Shown here in pieces: positions 24,469 to 55,505 of a DNA stretch of 64,000 nt. The DNA is from Streptomyces sp. LaPpAH-108 (GTDB lineage: Bacteria > Actinomycetota > Actinomycetes > Streptomycetales > Streptomycetaceae), in assembly GCF_000373625.1 (NCBI RefSeq), contig NZ_KB891993.1, positions 682,001 to 746,000 of the forward strand, written 5' to 3'. The position numbers and the translations under genes were made by a program. The notes beneath the pieces are model-generated. The model saw only the letters and a program-made list of their open reading frames with translations. It did no database searches and was not told where the DNA came from. Position 1 is the stretch's first letter; every line of letters begins with the position of its first letter.

Positions 24469-26178
24469 GTGGGAACAGGGAAGCCGTCGGGGCGGGACGT
24501 CCTGGCACAGGCCGTCCGGCGTCAGGGGCGCCGCCTCACGCTCGCCGTGCTGCTCGGCGCGGGCCATCAACTGGGCGAGGTCGCCGTGCCGGTGCTCATC
24601 GGCGTCGTCGTGGACCGCGCCGTGGCCCGCTCGGACGGGCGTCTGCTGGTCCTCTGGCTCGGTGTGCTCGCCGTGGTCTACGTGGGCCTGTCCTGGAGCT
24701 TCCGGCTGGGTGCACGAGCCGGGGAACGCGCCGCCGAGGAGGCCGCGCACGATCTCCGGGTGGCCCTGGTGCGCCGGGTCCTGGACGCCCGGGGCGGCGC
24801 GGAGACGGGACGGCTGCCCGGCGAGCTGGTCAGCGTCGCCACCGAGGACGCCAAGCGGGTCGGCGCGGTCAACATGGCGCTGATGAGCGGGATTTCGGCC
24901 TTCGTCGGAGTGGCGGGGGGAGCGGTGGCGCTGCTGTTCGTGTCCGTGCCGCTCGGTCTGATCGTGCTCCTGGGCACCCCCGCGCTGCTGTGGGCCGGGC
25001 ATCTGCTCGGCAAGCCGCTGGAGCGACGCAGCGAGGCCGAGCAGGACCGGGCCGCGCACGCCTCCGGGGTGGCCGCCGACCTGGTCGCGGGACTGCGCGT
25101 CCTCAAGGGGCTCGGCGCCCAGCGCGCCGCGGTCGAGCGCTACCGGCGCACCAGCCGCGACTCCCTCACCGCCACCCTGCGGGCCGCCCGCGCCGAGTCC
25201 TGGCAGACCGGCCTCGTCCTCGCCCTCACCGGTGTCTTCATCGCGCTGATCGCCCTGGCGGGCGGCCGGCTGGCCCTCAGCGGCGCCATCACCCTCGGCC
25301 AGTTGGTCTCCGCCGTGGGACTCGCGCTCTTTCTCCTGGGACCACTTGAGGTGTTCGCCTGGGTCAACGCCGAACTCGCCCAGGGCCGTGCCTCCGCCAC
25401 CCGCGTCGCCGCCGTCCTCGCGGCCGAGCCCGCCGTGTCCTCGGGCGACGCCGAGCTGCCGAGCCCGCTGCGCGGTGGCCTGCGGCTGCGCGACGTACGG
25501 CTCGGCAGCCTGGCCGGGGTGGAACTCGATCTGCGCCCCGGCGAGCTGACCGGCATCGCCGTCACGGACCCCGCCGACGCCCAGGCCCTGCTCCACTGCC
25601 TCGCCCGCGAGCGCGACCCGGAGGCGGGCAGCGTCGAGCTGGACGGCGTACCGCTGACCGCCCTGGACCCGGCGCTGCTGCGCACGGCCGTCCTGGTCGC
25701 GGCGCACGACGCGGCCCTGTTCGAGGGCACGCTGGCGGAGAACCTGGGTTCCTGGGCGGGCGCCGACCAGAATGGCTCACCCGCGCGGAGCGACCACGTC
25801 CTCACCGCCTCCCGGGCCGACGAAGTCATCCGCTCCCTCCCCCACGGCCCCGCCACCCCCATCGGCGAAGGCGGCCGTTCCCTCTCCGGCGGCCAGCGGC
25901 AGCGCGTCCTGCTCGCCCGCGCCCTCGGCGCCGCACCCGACGTCCTGGTGCTGCACGATCCGACGACCGCCGTCGACGCGGTGACCGAGGCGCGGATCGC
26001 GTGGGGGGTGCGGAAGGTACGCGGGGGCCGGACCACGGTCCTGGTGACCAACAGCCCCGCCCTGCTGGCCGTCACCGACCGGGTCGTCCTGCTGGACGGC
26101 GGCCGGGTCGGCGCACGGGGCACCCACGCGGACCTCGTACGGACCCACGCGGCCTACCGGACGGCGGTACTGGCATGA
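24469..26178 (+). CDS. ABC exporter half-transporter, degenerate ATP site (siderophore export)
   Basis: About 569 residues: an N-terminal six-helix ABC transmembrane domain (about 1-300) and a C-terminal nucleotide-binding domain (about 330-569). The NBD lacks a Walker A; the region reads GIAVTDPADAQALL with no Lys. Walker B ends LVLHDPTT, with Pro in place of the catalytic Glu. The signature LSGGQRQRVLLARAL is intact. It is therefore the degenerate partner of a heterodimer; the next gene supplies the working Walker A/B. GTG at 24469 has GGAGGG upstream. Like the CchG/CchI-type exporters of coelichelin loci, it probably secretes the siderophore made nearby. Its stop overlaps the next start. 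Confidence 0.83.
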   Translation: MGTGKPSGRDVLAQAVRRQGRRLTLAVLLGAGHQLGEVAVPVLIGVVVDRAVARSDGRLLVLWLGVLAVVYVGLSWSFRLGARAGERAAEEAAHDLRVALVRRVLDARGGAETGRLPGELVSVATEDAKRVGAVNMALMSGISAFVGVAGGAVALLFVSVPLGLIVLLGTPALLWAGHLLGKPLERRSEAEQDRAAHASGVAADLVAGLRVLKGLGAQRAAVERYRRTSRDSLTATLRAARAESWQTGLVLALTGVFIALIALAGGRLALSGAITLGQLVSAVGLALFLLGPLEVFAWVNAELAQGRASATRVAAVLAAEPAVSSGDAELPSPLRGGLRLRDVRLGSLAGVELDLRPGELTGIAVTDPADAQALLHCLARERDPEAGSVELDGVPLTALDPALLRTAVLVAAHDAALFEGTLAENLGSWAGADQNGSPARSDHVLTASRADEVIRSLPHGPATPIGEGGRSLSGGQRQRVLLARALGAAPDVLVLHDPTTAVDAVTEARIAWGVRKVRGGRTTVLVTNSPALLAVTDRVVLLDGGRVGARGTHADLVRTHAAYRTAVLA

Positions 26179-28031
26179 CCCTCCCCGAGGCACCCCCGCC
26201 CGCACCGGACCAGGCACTTCTGCCGACCGCCACCGCGGCCCGCACCCGCGCCGCCGTCCGTGAACTGCTGCGCCCCCAACGCGCGCTCGCGGCAACGGGG
26301 TTCGGCCTCCTGATCCTCTCCACCTCCGTCGGACTGGCCACCCAGCCGCTGCTCGGCCGTGTCGTCGACCTGGTGACCGAGCACCGGCCGCCGAGCGCGC
26401 TCACGGCACCGGTCGTGGCCCTGGCCGCCGTCGCGGTCGTGCAGGGCGTGACGACCGCGCTCGGCATGGCGCGGGTCTCCCGGCTCGGCGAGACGGCCCT
26501 CGCCCGGCTGCGCGAGCGGTTCGTGGAGCGGGCCCTCGCCCTGCCCCTGGACCGGCTGGAGCGGGCCGGTTCCGGCGACCTCAACTCCCGTGTCACACGC
26601 GACGTTTCCCGCGTCGCGGAAGCCGTGCGCACCGCGCTGCCCGAACTCGCCCGCTCGGCCCTGTCGATCGTGCTGACCCTCGTCGCGCTCGCCGTGCTGG
26701 ACTGGCGGTTCCTGCTGGCCGCGCTGATCGCCGTACCCGTCCAGGCGCACACGGCCCGCTGGTACGTACGCAACGCCGTGCCGCTGTACGCCCGCGAGCG
26801 CGTCGCCACCGGCGCCCAGCAGCAGCAGCTTCTCGACAGCATCGGTGGCGCGACGACCGTACGCGCTCTGCGACTTGAGGCGCCGCACCTGCGCCGGGTG
26901 ACCGAGCGGTCGCGGGCGGCGGTGGACCTCACCATGCGCGGTGTCGGTCTCGTGCTGCGCTTCTACGCCCGGCTGCACATCGCGGAGTTCGCCGGGCTCG
27001 CGGCCGTCCTGGCCACCGGCTTCCTGCTGGTCCGCTCCGGTTCCGCCTCGCTCGGTACGGCGACGGCCGCCGCGCTGTACTTCCACAGCCTGTTCGGGCC
27101 CGTCAACACCGCCCTCGTCCTGCTCGACGACGCCCAGTCCGCCACGGCCGCGCTGGCCCGGCTGGTCGGTGTCGTGGACGAACCCCCGGCCAAGGAAAGG
27201 GAAGGTGACAAGCTGCCCGGCTCCGACGCGGGCGTCAGCGTCGGCGGTGTCTCCCACGCCTACCTGCCCGGCAGCCCCGTACTGCACGACGTGGACCTGG
27301 ACATCCAGCCCGGCGAGACCGTCGCCCTGGTCGGCACCACCGGGGCGGGCAAGTCGACGCTGGCGAAGCTGATTTCGGGGCTGCACCGGCCGGACGCGGG
27401 CCGGATCGAGGTGGGCGGTGCGGAGCCGGACGAGTACGGCCGCTCGGTCGCGCTGGTCACCCAGGAGGTGCACGTCTTCGCCGGACCGCTCGCGGACGAC
27501 CTGCGGCTGGCCCGCCCGGACGCGACCGACGGGGAGCTGCTGGAGGCGCTGGCCGCCGTGGGCGCGCTGGACTGGGCCGAGGCCCTGCCGGACGGCCTCG
27601 CCACGGTGGTGGGCGACGGCGGGCACCGGCTGACCGCCGACCGCGCTCAGCAACTGGCGCTCGCCCGGCTGTGGTTGGCCGACCCGCCGGTCGCCGTGCT
27701 GGACGAGGCGACGGCGGAGGCGGGCAGTTCGGGCGCCCGGCTGCTGGAGTCCGCGGCCCGGCAGGTGCTCAAGGGCCGGACGGCGATCGTCGTGGCCCAC
27801 CGGCTCGGGCAGGCCGCGACCGCCGACCGTGTCGTGGTGATGCGCGAGGGCCGGATCGTGGAGCAGGGCCGCCACGAGGAACTGCTCACCGCCGGGGGCG
27901 CGTACGCCGAGCTGTGGCGGGCGTGGTCCGCGCAGCGCCCGTCGTCCCCCGACGGCCTCGAAGGCTCCGCAGCCCCTCCCACAACCCCCGAAGCCCCCGA
28001 GGACTCCCCCGCACCCAGCCCCTCGGAATGA
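26175..28031 (+). CDS. ABC exporter half-transporter, catalytic partner (siderophore export)
   Basis: About 618 residues, starting MTLPEAPPPA at 26175 in an ATGA overlap with the previous gene. The transmembrane domain (about 35-320) is followed by an NBD (about 340-590) with Walker A VGTTGAGKST, Walker B VAVLDEAT and H-loop VVAHRL. The signature motif is degenerate (LTADRAQQLALARL instead of LSGGQ). Together with the first subunit it makes one complete ATP site, from this Walker A/B and the other's LSGGQ, and one dead site. The C-terminal 35 residues are a Pro/Ser/Glu tail. Confidence 0.85.
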   Translation: MTLPEAPPPAPDQALLPTATAARTRAAVRELLRPQRALAATGFGLLILSTSVGLATQPLLGRVVDLVTEHRPPSALTAPVVALAAVAVVQGVTTALGMARVSRLGETALARLRERFVERALALPLDRLERAGSGDLNSRVTRDVSRVAEAVRTALPELARSALSIVLTLVALAVLDWRFLLAALIAVPVQAHTARWYVRNAVPLYARERVATGAQQQQLLDSIGGATTVRALRLEAPHLRRVTERSRAAVDLTMRGVGLVLRFYARLHIAEFAGLAAVLATGFLLVRSGSASLGTATAAALYFHSLFGPVNTALVLLDDAQSATAALARLVGVVDEPPAKEREGDKLPGSDAGVSVGGVSHAYLPGSPVLHDVDLDIQPGETVALVGTTGAGKSTLAKLISGLHRPDAGRIEVGGAEPDEYGRSVALVTQEVHVFAGPLADDLRLARPDATDGELLEALAAVGALDWAEALPDGLATVVGDGGHRLTADRAQQLALARLWLADPPVAVLDEATAEAGSSGARLLESAARQVLKGRTAIVVAHRLGQAATADRVVVMREGRIVEQGRHEELLTAGGAYAELWRAWSAQRPSSPDGLEGSAAPPTTPEAPEDSPAPSPSE

Positions 28032-28079
28032 AGCCCCCCGCACCGACCGACCGTTCACGACCGTAAGGATGATCACTCG

Positions 28080-29147
28080 ATGGCCCGTGCCAGAAGAGCC
28101 ACCCGGCTGACCGGACTGCTCGCCTCCGTACTCCTGCTCGTCGGCGCGGCCGTCGCGTGCGGCTCCTCCTCCGACGACGACGCGGGGTCGCCCGGCGGAT
28201 CGGGCTCGTCGGCGTCGAGCGGCGCCTTCCCCGTCACCCTCACACACAAGTACGGCAGTACGACGATCAAGTCCGAGCCGAAGCGGATCGTCACCGTCGG
28301 CCTGACCGACCAGGACGCCGTCCTCGCCCTCGGCAAGGTACCCGTCGGCACGACCGAGTGGCTGGGCGGCTACAAGGGTGCCGTCGGCCCCTGGGCCACC
28401 GGCAAGCTGGGCTCCTCCCCCGCGCCGACCGTCCTCAAGGACACCGGCACTGGCCCCCAGGTGGAGAAGATCGCCGCCCTCAAGCCGGACCTCATCCTGG
28501 CCCTGTACGCCGGGCTGACCAAGTCCCAGTACCAGAACCTGTCGAAGTTCGCCCCGGTGGTGGCGCAGCCGAAGCAGTACAACGACTACGGCATCCCCTG
28601 GCAGCAGCAGACCGAGGAGATCGGCAAGGCGCTCGGCAAGCCGGACGAGGCGAAGCATCTGGTCAAGGGCGTGCAGGACAAGTTCGCCGAGGCGAAGAAG
28701 GCGCACCCCGACTTCGCCGGGAAGACGGCCGTGATGGCGACGCCGTACCAGGGCGTCTTCGTCTTCGGCAGCCAGGACCCGCGCTCCCGCCTCCTGGCGG
28801 ACCTCGGCTTCTCGCTGCCGAAGGATCTGGACAAGCTGATCGGCGACCAGTTCGGCGCCAACATCAGCAAGGAGCGGTACGACCTGCTCGACCAGGACGT
28901 GGCGGTGTGGATCGCGCCCGACACCACCTCGTCGGTCACCAAGCTGCACAAGAACCCGCTGTACGGCGACCTGAAGGTGGCGAAGCAGGGCCGTGAGGTC
29001 TTCGTCAAGGAGACCAGCGACTACGGCAACGCGGTGTCCCTCTCGACCGTCCTGAGCATTCCGTACGTGCTCGACCGGCTGGTGCCGCAGCTCGGCGCGG
29101 CCGTGGACGGCAAGCCGTCGACCAAGGTGGAGCAGCCGACGTCCTGA
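28080..29147 (+). CDS. Siderophore-binding lipoprotein (FepB/FhuD type)
   Basis: A 355-residue lipoprotein: a positively charged start (MARARRATRLTG), a hydrophobic stretch and the lipobox VGAAVACGSS with the acylated Cys near residue 25. The mature part is a class III periplasmic-type binding protein (SKIPRIVTVGLTD-like segment written here KRIVTVGLTDQDAVLAL, then KIAALKPDLILALYAG), the fold that binds ferric siderophores. It lies 48 bp after the exporter genes and should be in the same iron-box-controlled transcript. It should deliver ferric siderophore to the FecCD permease encoded at 53.4-56.4 kb. Confidence 0.88.
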   Translation: MARARRATRLTGLLASVLLLVGAAVACGSSSDDDAGSPGGSGSSASSGAFPVTLTHKYGSTTIKSEPKRIVTVGLTDQDAVLALGKVPVGTTEWLGGYKGAVGPWATGKLGSSPAPTVLKDTGTGPQVEKIAALKPDLILALYAGLTKSQYQNLSKFAPVVAQPKQYNDYGIPWQQQTEEIGKALGKPDEAKHLVKGVQDKFAEAKKAHPDFAGKTAVMATPYQGVFVFGSQDPRSRLLADLGFSLPKDLDKLIGDQFGANISKERYDLLDQDVAVWIAPDTTSSVTKLHKNPLYGDLKVAKQGREVFVKETSDYGNAVSLSTVLSIPYVLDRLVPQLGAAVDGKPSTKVEQPTS

Positions 29148-29231
29148 GGACGGAGCGGTCGGCGGCGGATGCTCCCGCCGTCGGCCGCCTCTCGTACGAC
29201 GGCGTACGGGGTCCGGCTGCGAAGCACATTT

Positions 29232-29248
29232 ATTTGACCGATCGTTCT
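29232..29248. promoter_or_regulatory. TetR operator candidate, copy 1
   Basis: ATTTGACCGATCGTTCT upstream of the TetR start (29270). The first 13 bases equal those of the site at 29902-29918 read on the other strand. The core GACCGATCG is near-palindromic. Confidence 0.6.
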
Positions 29249-29269
29249 GGATATGCTTGGGTCTTCACC

Positions 29270-29854
29270 ATGGCCAGGACCAAGGAATTCGATCCGGACG
29301 CCGCACTGCAGTCGGCCCTTGAGCTGTTCTGGCGGCGCGGCTACGAAGCGACGTCGCTGACGGATCTGGTCGAACATCTCGGCATCGGCCGCGCCAGCAT
29401 CTACGCGACCTTCGGCAGCAAGCACGAGCTGTATCTGAAGGCCCTGGACCGGTACACCGAGACGCACGACCCGGTCCTGCTCACCGAGTTGTCCCAGCCT
29501 GGCCCCGCGCTGCCCGCGGTACGTGCGGTGGTGCGCCGCTTCGCCGCGGAGGCCACCGCCGCCGAGGGCCGGCTGAGCGGCTGTTTCATCACCAACACCG
29601 CGACCGAACTGGCCCCGCACGACCCTGCGGCGGCCCGCCGGGTCGAGATCAGCTGGGAGCACGTCGAGACCCTGCTGCACTCCGCGCTCGTACGGGCCCA
29701 GGCCCAGGGCGAGCTGCCCGAGGACCGCGATCCGCGCACCCTGGCCCGCATGCTGCTCGTACTGCTCCAGGGGGTACGGGTCGTCGGCAAGGCGTCGAAC
29801 GATCCCGCCCGGGTGCGGGACGCGGCCGAACAGGCCCTGGCCCTGCTGGACTGA
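29270..29854 (+). CDS. TetR-family regulator
   Basis: A 194-residue TetR protein starting MARTKEFDPDAAL. The HTH is at about 10-55 (LTDLVEHLGIGRASIYATFG, then SKHELYLKAL), followed by an alpha-helical ligand domain with AEGRLSGCFITNTATEL. This is the TetR subtype that often controls a neighbouring oxidoreductase. Two matching operator candidates flank it: one before its own start and one before the SDR gene. Its link to the siderophore cluster is positional only. An ATG-less upstream extension to 29234 crosses the operator and is rejected. Confidence 0.88.
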   Translation: MARTKEFDPDAALQSALELFWRRGYEATSLTDLVEHLGIGRASIYATFGSKHELYLKALDRYTETHDPVLLTELSQPGPALPAVRAVVRRFAAEATAAEGRLSGCFITNTATELAPHDPAAARRVEISWEHVETLLHSALVRAQAQGELPEDRDPRTLARMLLVLLQGVRVVGKASNDPARVRDAAEQALALLD

Positions 29855-29901
29855 CTCCCCTCCATCGAATCCACCGGACTCTTGCCGCATGCCCGAATAA
29901 T

Positions 29902-29918
29902 GAACCGATCGGTCAAAT
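29902..29918. promoter_or_regulatory. TetR operator candidate, copy 2
   Basis: GAACCGATCGGTCAAAT, centred on the perfect palindrome ACCGATCGGT (29904-29913), lies about 100 bp before the SDR start. Its reverse complement shares 13 consecutive bases with the site at 29232. Confidence 0.62.
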
Positions 29919-30020
29919 ATTGGCGGGGGCCTGCTCACACTCGGCGGCAACGCTTCGTCCCTGCTGTCGCCCTACTGAACCACCGCACCAAGTAGCCCCT
30001 CACGCACGGGAGTCACCGAA

Positions 30021-30779
30021 ATGAACCGCTTCACCGGCAAGACCGTCCTCGTCACCGGCGCGGGCTCCGGCCTCGGCCGCGCGATCGCACGTGCCTTCGC
30101 CGCCGAGGGCGCATCCGTGGTCGTCGCGGGACGCACCGCGGCCTCCCTGGACGAGACGGTCGCTCTCATCGAGGCCACCGGCGGCACCGCGACCGCCGTC
30201 ACCGCCGATGTCACGGACTCCGGCCAACTTCAGCACCTCGTACGCGAGAGCGTCACCCGCTTCGGCGGGCTGGACATCGCGGTCAACAACGCCGGGATAC
30301 TCCGTGGCGTCGGAGCCGTCGGTGACGTGAGCGAGGAGGACTGGGACGCGGTGCTGCGCACCAATGTCACCGGCGTCTGGCTGGCCATGAAGCACGAGAT
30401 CGCGCACATGAAGGCGAACGGTGGCGGCGCCATCGTCAACATCTCCTCCAACCTGGGCGCACACCTCCGCATCCCGAACCTCGCCGCGTACATCACCTCG
30501 AAGGCGGCGGTCTCCGCGCTGACCCGCGCCGCCGCTCTCGACCACATCCACCAGGGCATCCGCATCAACGCCGTCAGCCCCGGCGCCTCCGCCGCCCCCA
30601 TGTCGCTGCGGCCCGGCGAGACCGAGGCCGACCGTGCCGAGCGCGTGAAGGCGGAGAACCCGCTCGGCCGGGTCGCGGAGGCCGAGGAAGTGGCGGCTGC
30701 GGTGCTCTACCTCGCCTCGCCCGAAGCCGGTGCGGTGGTGGGCGCCGATCTGGTCGTCGACTGCGGGGCCTCGGCCTGA
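30021..30779 (+). CDS. Short-chain dehydrogenase/reductase
   Basis: A 252-residue classical SDR. The cofactor motif is TGAGSGLGRAIA (about 11-22), then NNAG (about 90-93), catalytic Ser in IVNISSNLG, and YxxxK as YITSKAAVSAL. The residue after the second beta strand is Arg (VAGRTAASL), which suggests NADPH. The substrate is unknown. Although EntA-type enzymes of 2,3-dihydroxybenzoate synthesis are also SDRs, no other catechol gene is next to it, and the TetR pairing points to an independent function. Confidence 0.87.
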   Translation: MNRFTGKTVLVTGAGSGLGRAIARAFAAEGASVVVAGRTAASLDETVALIEATGGTATAVTADVTDSGQLQHLVRESVTRFGGLDIAVNNAGILRGVGAVGDVSEEDWDAVLRTNVTGVWLAMKHEIAHMKANGGGAIVNISSNLGAHLRIPNLAAYITSKAAVSALTRAAALDHIHQGIRINAVSPGASAAPMSLRPGETEADRAERVKAENPLGRVAEAEEVAAAVLYLASPEAGAVVGADLVVDCGASA

Positions 30780-30836
30780 CGGTTCATGGGCTTCGGCGAC
30801 GCCCTTCCCCGCCGCGAGGCCCGTGGCAAAGCGGCC

Positions 30837-30868
30837 GGGGGCGGCTCCCCGGCCGGGGAGCCGCCCCC
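30837..30868. terminator. Strong bidirectional terminator
   Basis: Perfect 14-base arms GGGGGCGGCTCCCC and GGGGAGCCGCCCCC around GGCC, between the SDR gene (+, ends 30779) and MbtH (-, ends 30897). It closes the NRPS-MbtH transcript. Confidence 0.82.
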
Positions 30869-30896
30869 TTCGTCACGCCTCGGAGCCCGTCGGCCC

Positions 30897-31100
30897 TCAG
30901 GACCGCTCGGCCAGGCTCCTGGGCCGCATGTCCGTCCAGTGGGTCTCCACGTAGTCCAGGCACTCTTGGCGTCCGGCCGGGCCGTGCGCGACCTGCCAGC
31001 CCGCGGGTACGTCGGCGAAGTCGGGCCACAGGCTGTGCTGGCCCTCGTCGTTGACGAGGACGGAGTAGACGCCGTCGGGGTTCTCGAACGGGTTGGTCAT
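30897..31100 (-). CDS. MbtH-like NRPS accessory protein
   Basis: A 67-residue MbtH protein with the family signature [19 protein letters not shown] and the C-terminal [11 protein letters not shown]. MbtH proteins bind NRPS adenylation domains and are often needed for their folding and activity. It lies 33 bp after the NRPS stop on the same strand, so it is the last gene of the NRPS transcript, and corresponds in role to CchK of coelichelin clusters. Confidence 0.95.
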   Translation of the reverse strand: MTNPFENPDGVYSVLVNDEGQHSLWPDFADVPAGWQVAHGPAGRQECLDYVETHWTDMRPRSLAERS

Positions 31101-31133
31101 GGGATGCCTTTCCGGGTCGTCGGGGTCGGTCGG

Positions 31134-53162
<22,029 letters not shown>

Positions 53163-53258
53163 CGCCTCTTCAGCAGAACGCGTGTTACCCGACACAGCGG
53201 CCCGTGCCTCCATTCGCGAGACGGAACCGGCTCTGGGGAGCCGCAACCGCTCGCATAG

Positions 53259-53282
53259 TAAGGTAAGCATTGCCTTACCTGA
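53259..53282. promoter_or_regulatory. Overlapping iron boxes upstream of the NRPS
   Basis: Two overlapping 19-mers, 53259-53277 and 53264-53282, each match the DmdR/IdeR consensus at 13 of 19 positions, built on AGGTAAG and CTTACCT arms. Overlapping boxes allow two repressor dimers to bind. The site lies about 100 bp before the preferred NRPS start. Confidence 0.68.
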
Positions 53283-53320
53283 TAGCCCTCTTCGAGAAGA
53301 TCGACCCGATGGGCGACAAC

Positions 53321-53339
53321 TGAGGTTATGCTCGCCTTA
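53321..53339. promoter_or_regulatory. Iron box upstream of the FecCD operon
   Basis: TGAGGTTATGCTCGCCTTA matches the iron-box consensus at 14 of 19 positions and lies about 50 bp before the GTG start of the first permease gene. With the overlapping NRPS boxes it puts the whole divergent promoter under iron control. Confidence 0.7.
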
Positions 53340-53387
53340 CCTGTCAACCAGGCGCCCGCGAACGGACGATGACGTGGAGAGAGTCCA

Positions 53388-54413
53388 GTGGCCCCAGGCG
53401 GAAAGCTGCGCGGCTCGGCGCTCGTCGGCCTCGTCGTCGCCGTACTCCTGCTGCTGTCCCTGCTGTCGGTCTCGCTGGGCGCGCTGAGCGTCCCGCTGGA
53501 CCAGGTGGTCCACGCCCTCCTCGGCCACGCGCCCAACAGGACGGTGGACAACGTCATTTGGGAGGCGCGTCTCCCGCGCACCCTGCTCGGTCTGACGACG
53601 GGGGCCGCGCTCGGTCTGTCCGGGGCGCTGATGCAGGCGCTGACCCGCAATCCGCTGGCCGACCCGGGCATTCTCGGGGTCAGCGCGGGGGCGTCGTTCG
53701 CGATCGTCGTCGCGGTGGGCGTGTTCGGGCTCTCCTCGCTCTACGGCACCGTGTGGTTCGCGTTCGCCGGGGCGCTCGCGGCCAGCGTCCTCGTCTACTT
53801 CCTCGGCAGGCTGGGCCGTTCGGGGGCGACCCCGGTGAAGCTGGCGCTCGCGGGCGTCGCCATCACCTTCATGCTCTCCTCGTGCACGAGCGCGATCGTG
53901 CTCACCGACCCGGACGCGCTGGACCGCTACCGCTTCTGGTCGGCGGGTTCGCTGGCCGATCAGGACTGGGGCGACCTGGTGAGCGTGCTGCCGTTCCTCG
54001 CCGTCGGCGCGGTGCTCGCGCTGGCCTCGGCGCCCGCGCTCAACAGTCTCGCCCTCGGGGACGACGTGGCCGCCTCGCTCGGCCGCCGCCTCGGGCTGGT
54101 GCGGCTCCAGGGCGTGACGGCGGTCATGCTGCTGACCGGCGCCTCGGTGGCCGTGATCGGCCCGGTGGTCTTCCTCGGTCTGGTCGTCCCGCACCTCGCC
54201 CGCGTGCTCGCCCAGGCGGCCGGTATCGGCCCCGACCACCGCTGGCTGCTGCCGCTGTCGGCGGCCATCGCGCCGATGCTGCTCCTGGCGGCGGACATCC
54301 TCGGCAGGCTCGCCGCCCGGCCGACCGAGATCCAGGCGGGCGTCCTGGTGGCGTTCGTCGGCGGCCCGTTCTTCATCGCCCTGGTACGGCGCCGCAAGCT
54401 CGCGGAGGTCTGA
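53388..54413 (+). CDS. FecCD-family siderophore permease, subunit 1
   Basis: A 341-residue membrane protein of the BtuC/FecCD family with about ten hydrophobic segments. Typical family phrases are LPRTLLGLTTGAALGLSGAL, MQALTRNPLADPGILGVSAG and the C-terminal GPVVFLGLVVPHLAR with a cytoplasmic loop that contacts the ATPase. It imports ferric siderophore together with the second permease, the ATPase and the lipoprotein at 28.1 kb. GTG at 53388 has GGAGAGAG upstream. Two bases separate it from the next gene. Confidence 0.93.
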   Translation: MAPGGKLRGSALVGLVVAVLLLLSLLSVSLGALSVPLDQVVHALLGHAPNRTVDNVIWEARLPRTLLGLTTGAALGLSGALMQALTRNPLADPGILGVSAGASFAIVVAVGVFGLSSLYGTVWFAFAGALAASVLVYFLGRLGRSGATPVKLALAGVAITFMLSSCTSAIVLTDPDALDRYRFWSAGSLADQDWGDLVSVLPFLAVGAVLALASAPALNSLALGDDVAASLGRRLGLVRLQGVTAVMLLTGASVAVIGPVVFLGLVVPHLARVLAQAAGIGPDHRWLLPLSAAIAPMLLLAADILGRLAARPTEIQAGVLVAFVGGPFFIALVRRRKLAEV

Positions 54414-54415
54414 GG

Positions 54416-55501
54416 ATGCCCGCCCACCCCACCGCCACGGCGATCCCGGCGCCGCCCGTCCGGCGCGGAAGGCCCTTCCGCCTCGCGGTGCCGCCCGTCT
54501 CCGGCGTGCTGCGCCCGCGGCTCCTCCTGACCGGCGTGCTGGTCGGCGCCGCCGCCTTCCTGCTGTTCTGCTGGGGGCTGACGCTCGGGGACTATCCGAT
54601 CTCGCTGCCCGACGTGGTCCGCGCGCTCACGGGCGCGGGCGATCCGGGCACGGTGATCGTCGTCCAGGATCTGCGGCTGCCGCGCGCGCTGACCGGGCTG
54701 CTCGCCGGGATCGCGTTCGGGGTCTCGGGCGCGGTGTTCCAGACGATGACCCGCAATCCGCTGGCCAGCCCGGACATGATCGGGCTGACCGAGGGCGCGG
54801 GCACGGCGGTCGTGGCGGCGGTCGTGCTCGGCTGGACCGGCGGGCTCGGGCTGCAGACCCTGGGGCTGCTCGGCGCGCTGGCCACCGCCGCCGTCGTCTA
54901 TGCGCTCGCCTGGCGGGGCGGGGCCACCGGGTACCGGATCATCCTGGTCGGCATCGGGGTGTCGTGGATCTGCACCAGCGCGACCGACTTCCTGGTGGCG
55001 CGCGGCAACCGCTTCGAGGCCCAGGAGGCGGTCGGCTGGCTGGTCGGCAACCTCAACGGCCGCACCTGGGAGCAGGTGGACACCCTCGCCGTGGCGATGG
55101 CGGTGCTGCTGCCGGTCACGCTGGCGATGGGCCGCTGGATGCGCACGCTCCAGCTCGGGGACGACGTGGCGGCCGGGCTCGGCACGCCGGTCCAGCCGGT
55201 GCGGCTCGCGCTGCTGGTGACCGGGGTGGGTCTGGTGGCCTTCGCGACGGCCGCGGCCGGTCCGGTGGCCTTCGTGGCGCTGTCCGCCCCGCAGATCGCC
55301 CAGCGGCTTGCCGCCACCGACTCGCCGCCCCCGCTCGTCTCCGGTCTCACCGGCGCCCTCGTCGTCCTCGGGTCCGACCTGATCGCCCGGGAGGCGATCC
55401 CGGGTACGGAACTGCCCGTGGGGATCGTCACCGGTGTGCTCGGCGCCCCGGTCCTGCTCTGGCTGCTCATCCGCGCCAACCGCGCGGGCTCAGGAGGCTG
55501 A
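54416..55501 (+). CDS. FecCD-family siderophore permease, subunit 2
   Basis: A 361-residue second FecCD permease starting MPAHPTATAIPAPP. It has a longer N-terminal cytoplasmic tail (about 35 residues) than subunit 1, then the family phrases LPRALTGLLAGIAFGVSGAV, FQTMTRNPLASPDMIGLTEG and GPVAFVALSAPQIAQRL. The ribosome-binding site lies in the end of the preceding gene (GGAGG), which favours coupled translation. The two subunits should form a heterodimeric channel for the ferric siderophore. Confidence 0.93.
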   Translation: MPAHPTATAIPAPPVRRGRPFRLAVPPVSGVLRPRLLLTGVLVGAAAFLLFCWGLTLGDYPISLPDVVRALTGAGDPGTVIVVQDLRLPRALTGLLAGIAFGVSGAVFQTMTRNPLASPDMIGLTEGAGTAVVAAVVLGWTGGLGLQTLGLLGALATAAVVYALAWRGGATGYRIILVGIGVSWICTSATDFLVARGNRFEAQEAVGWLVGNLNGRTWEQVDTLAVAMAVLLPVTLAMGRWMRTLQLGDDVAAGLGTPVQPVRLALLVTGVGLVAFATAAAGPVAFVALSAPQIAQRLAATDSPPPLVSGLTGALVVLGSDLIAREAIPGTELPVGIVTGVLGAPVLLWLLIRANRAGSGG

Positions 55502-55505
55502 TCGC

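Noticed and set aside
30021..30779. SDR as EntA of a catechol pathway
   Set aside because: It is paired with a TetR regulator and its operators, has no iron box, and no EntC or EntE gene is present.
53163..53270. NRPS start at 53270
   Set aside because: That ATG lies inside the overlapping iron boxes; starts at 53162 or 53213 leave the operator upstream.
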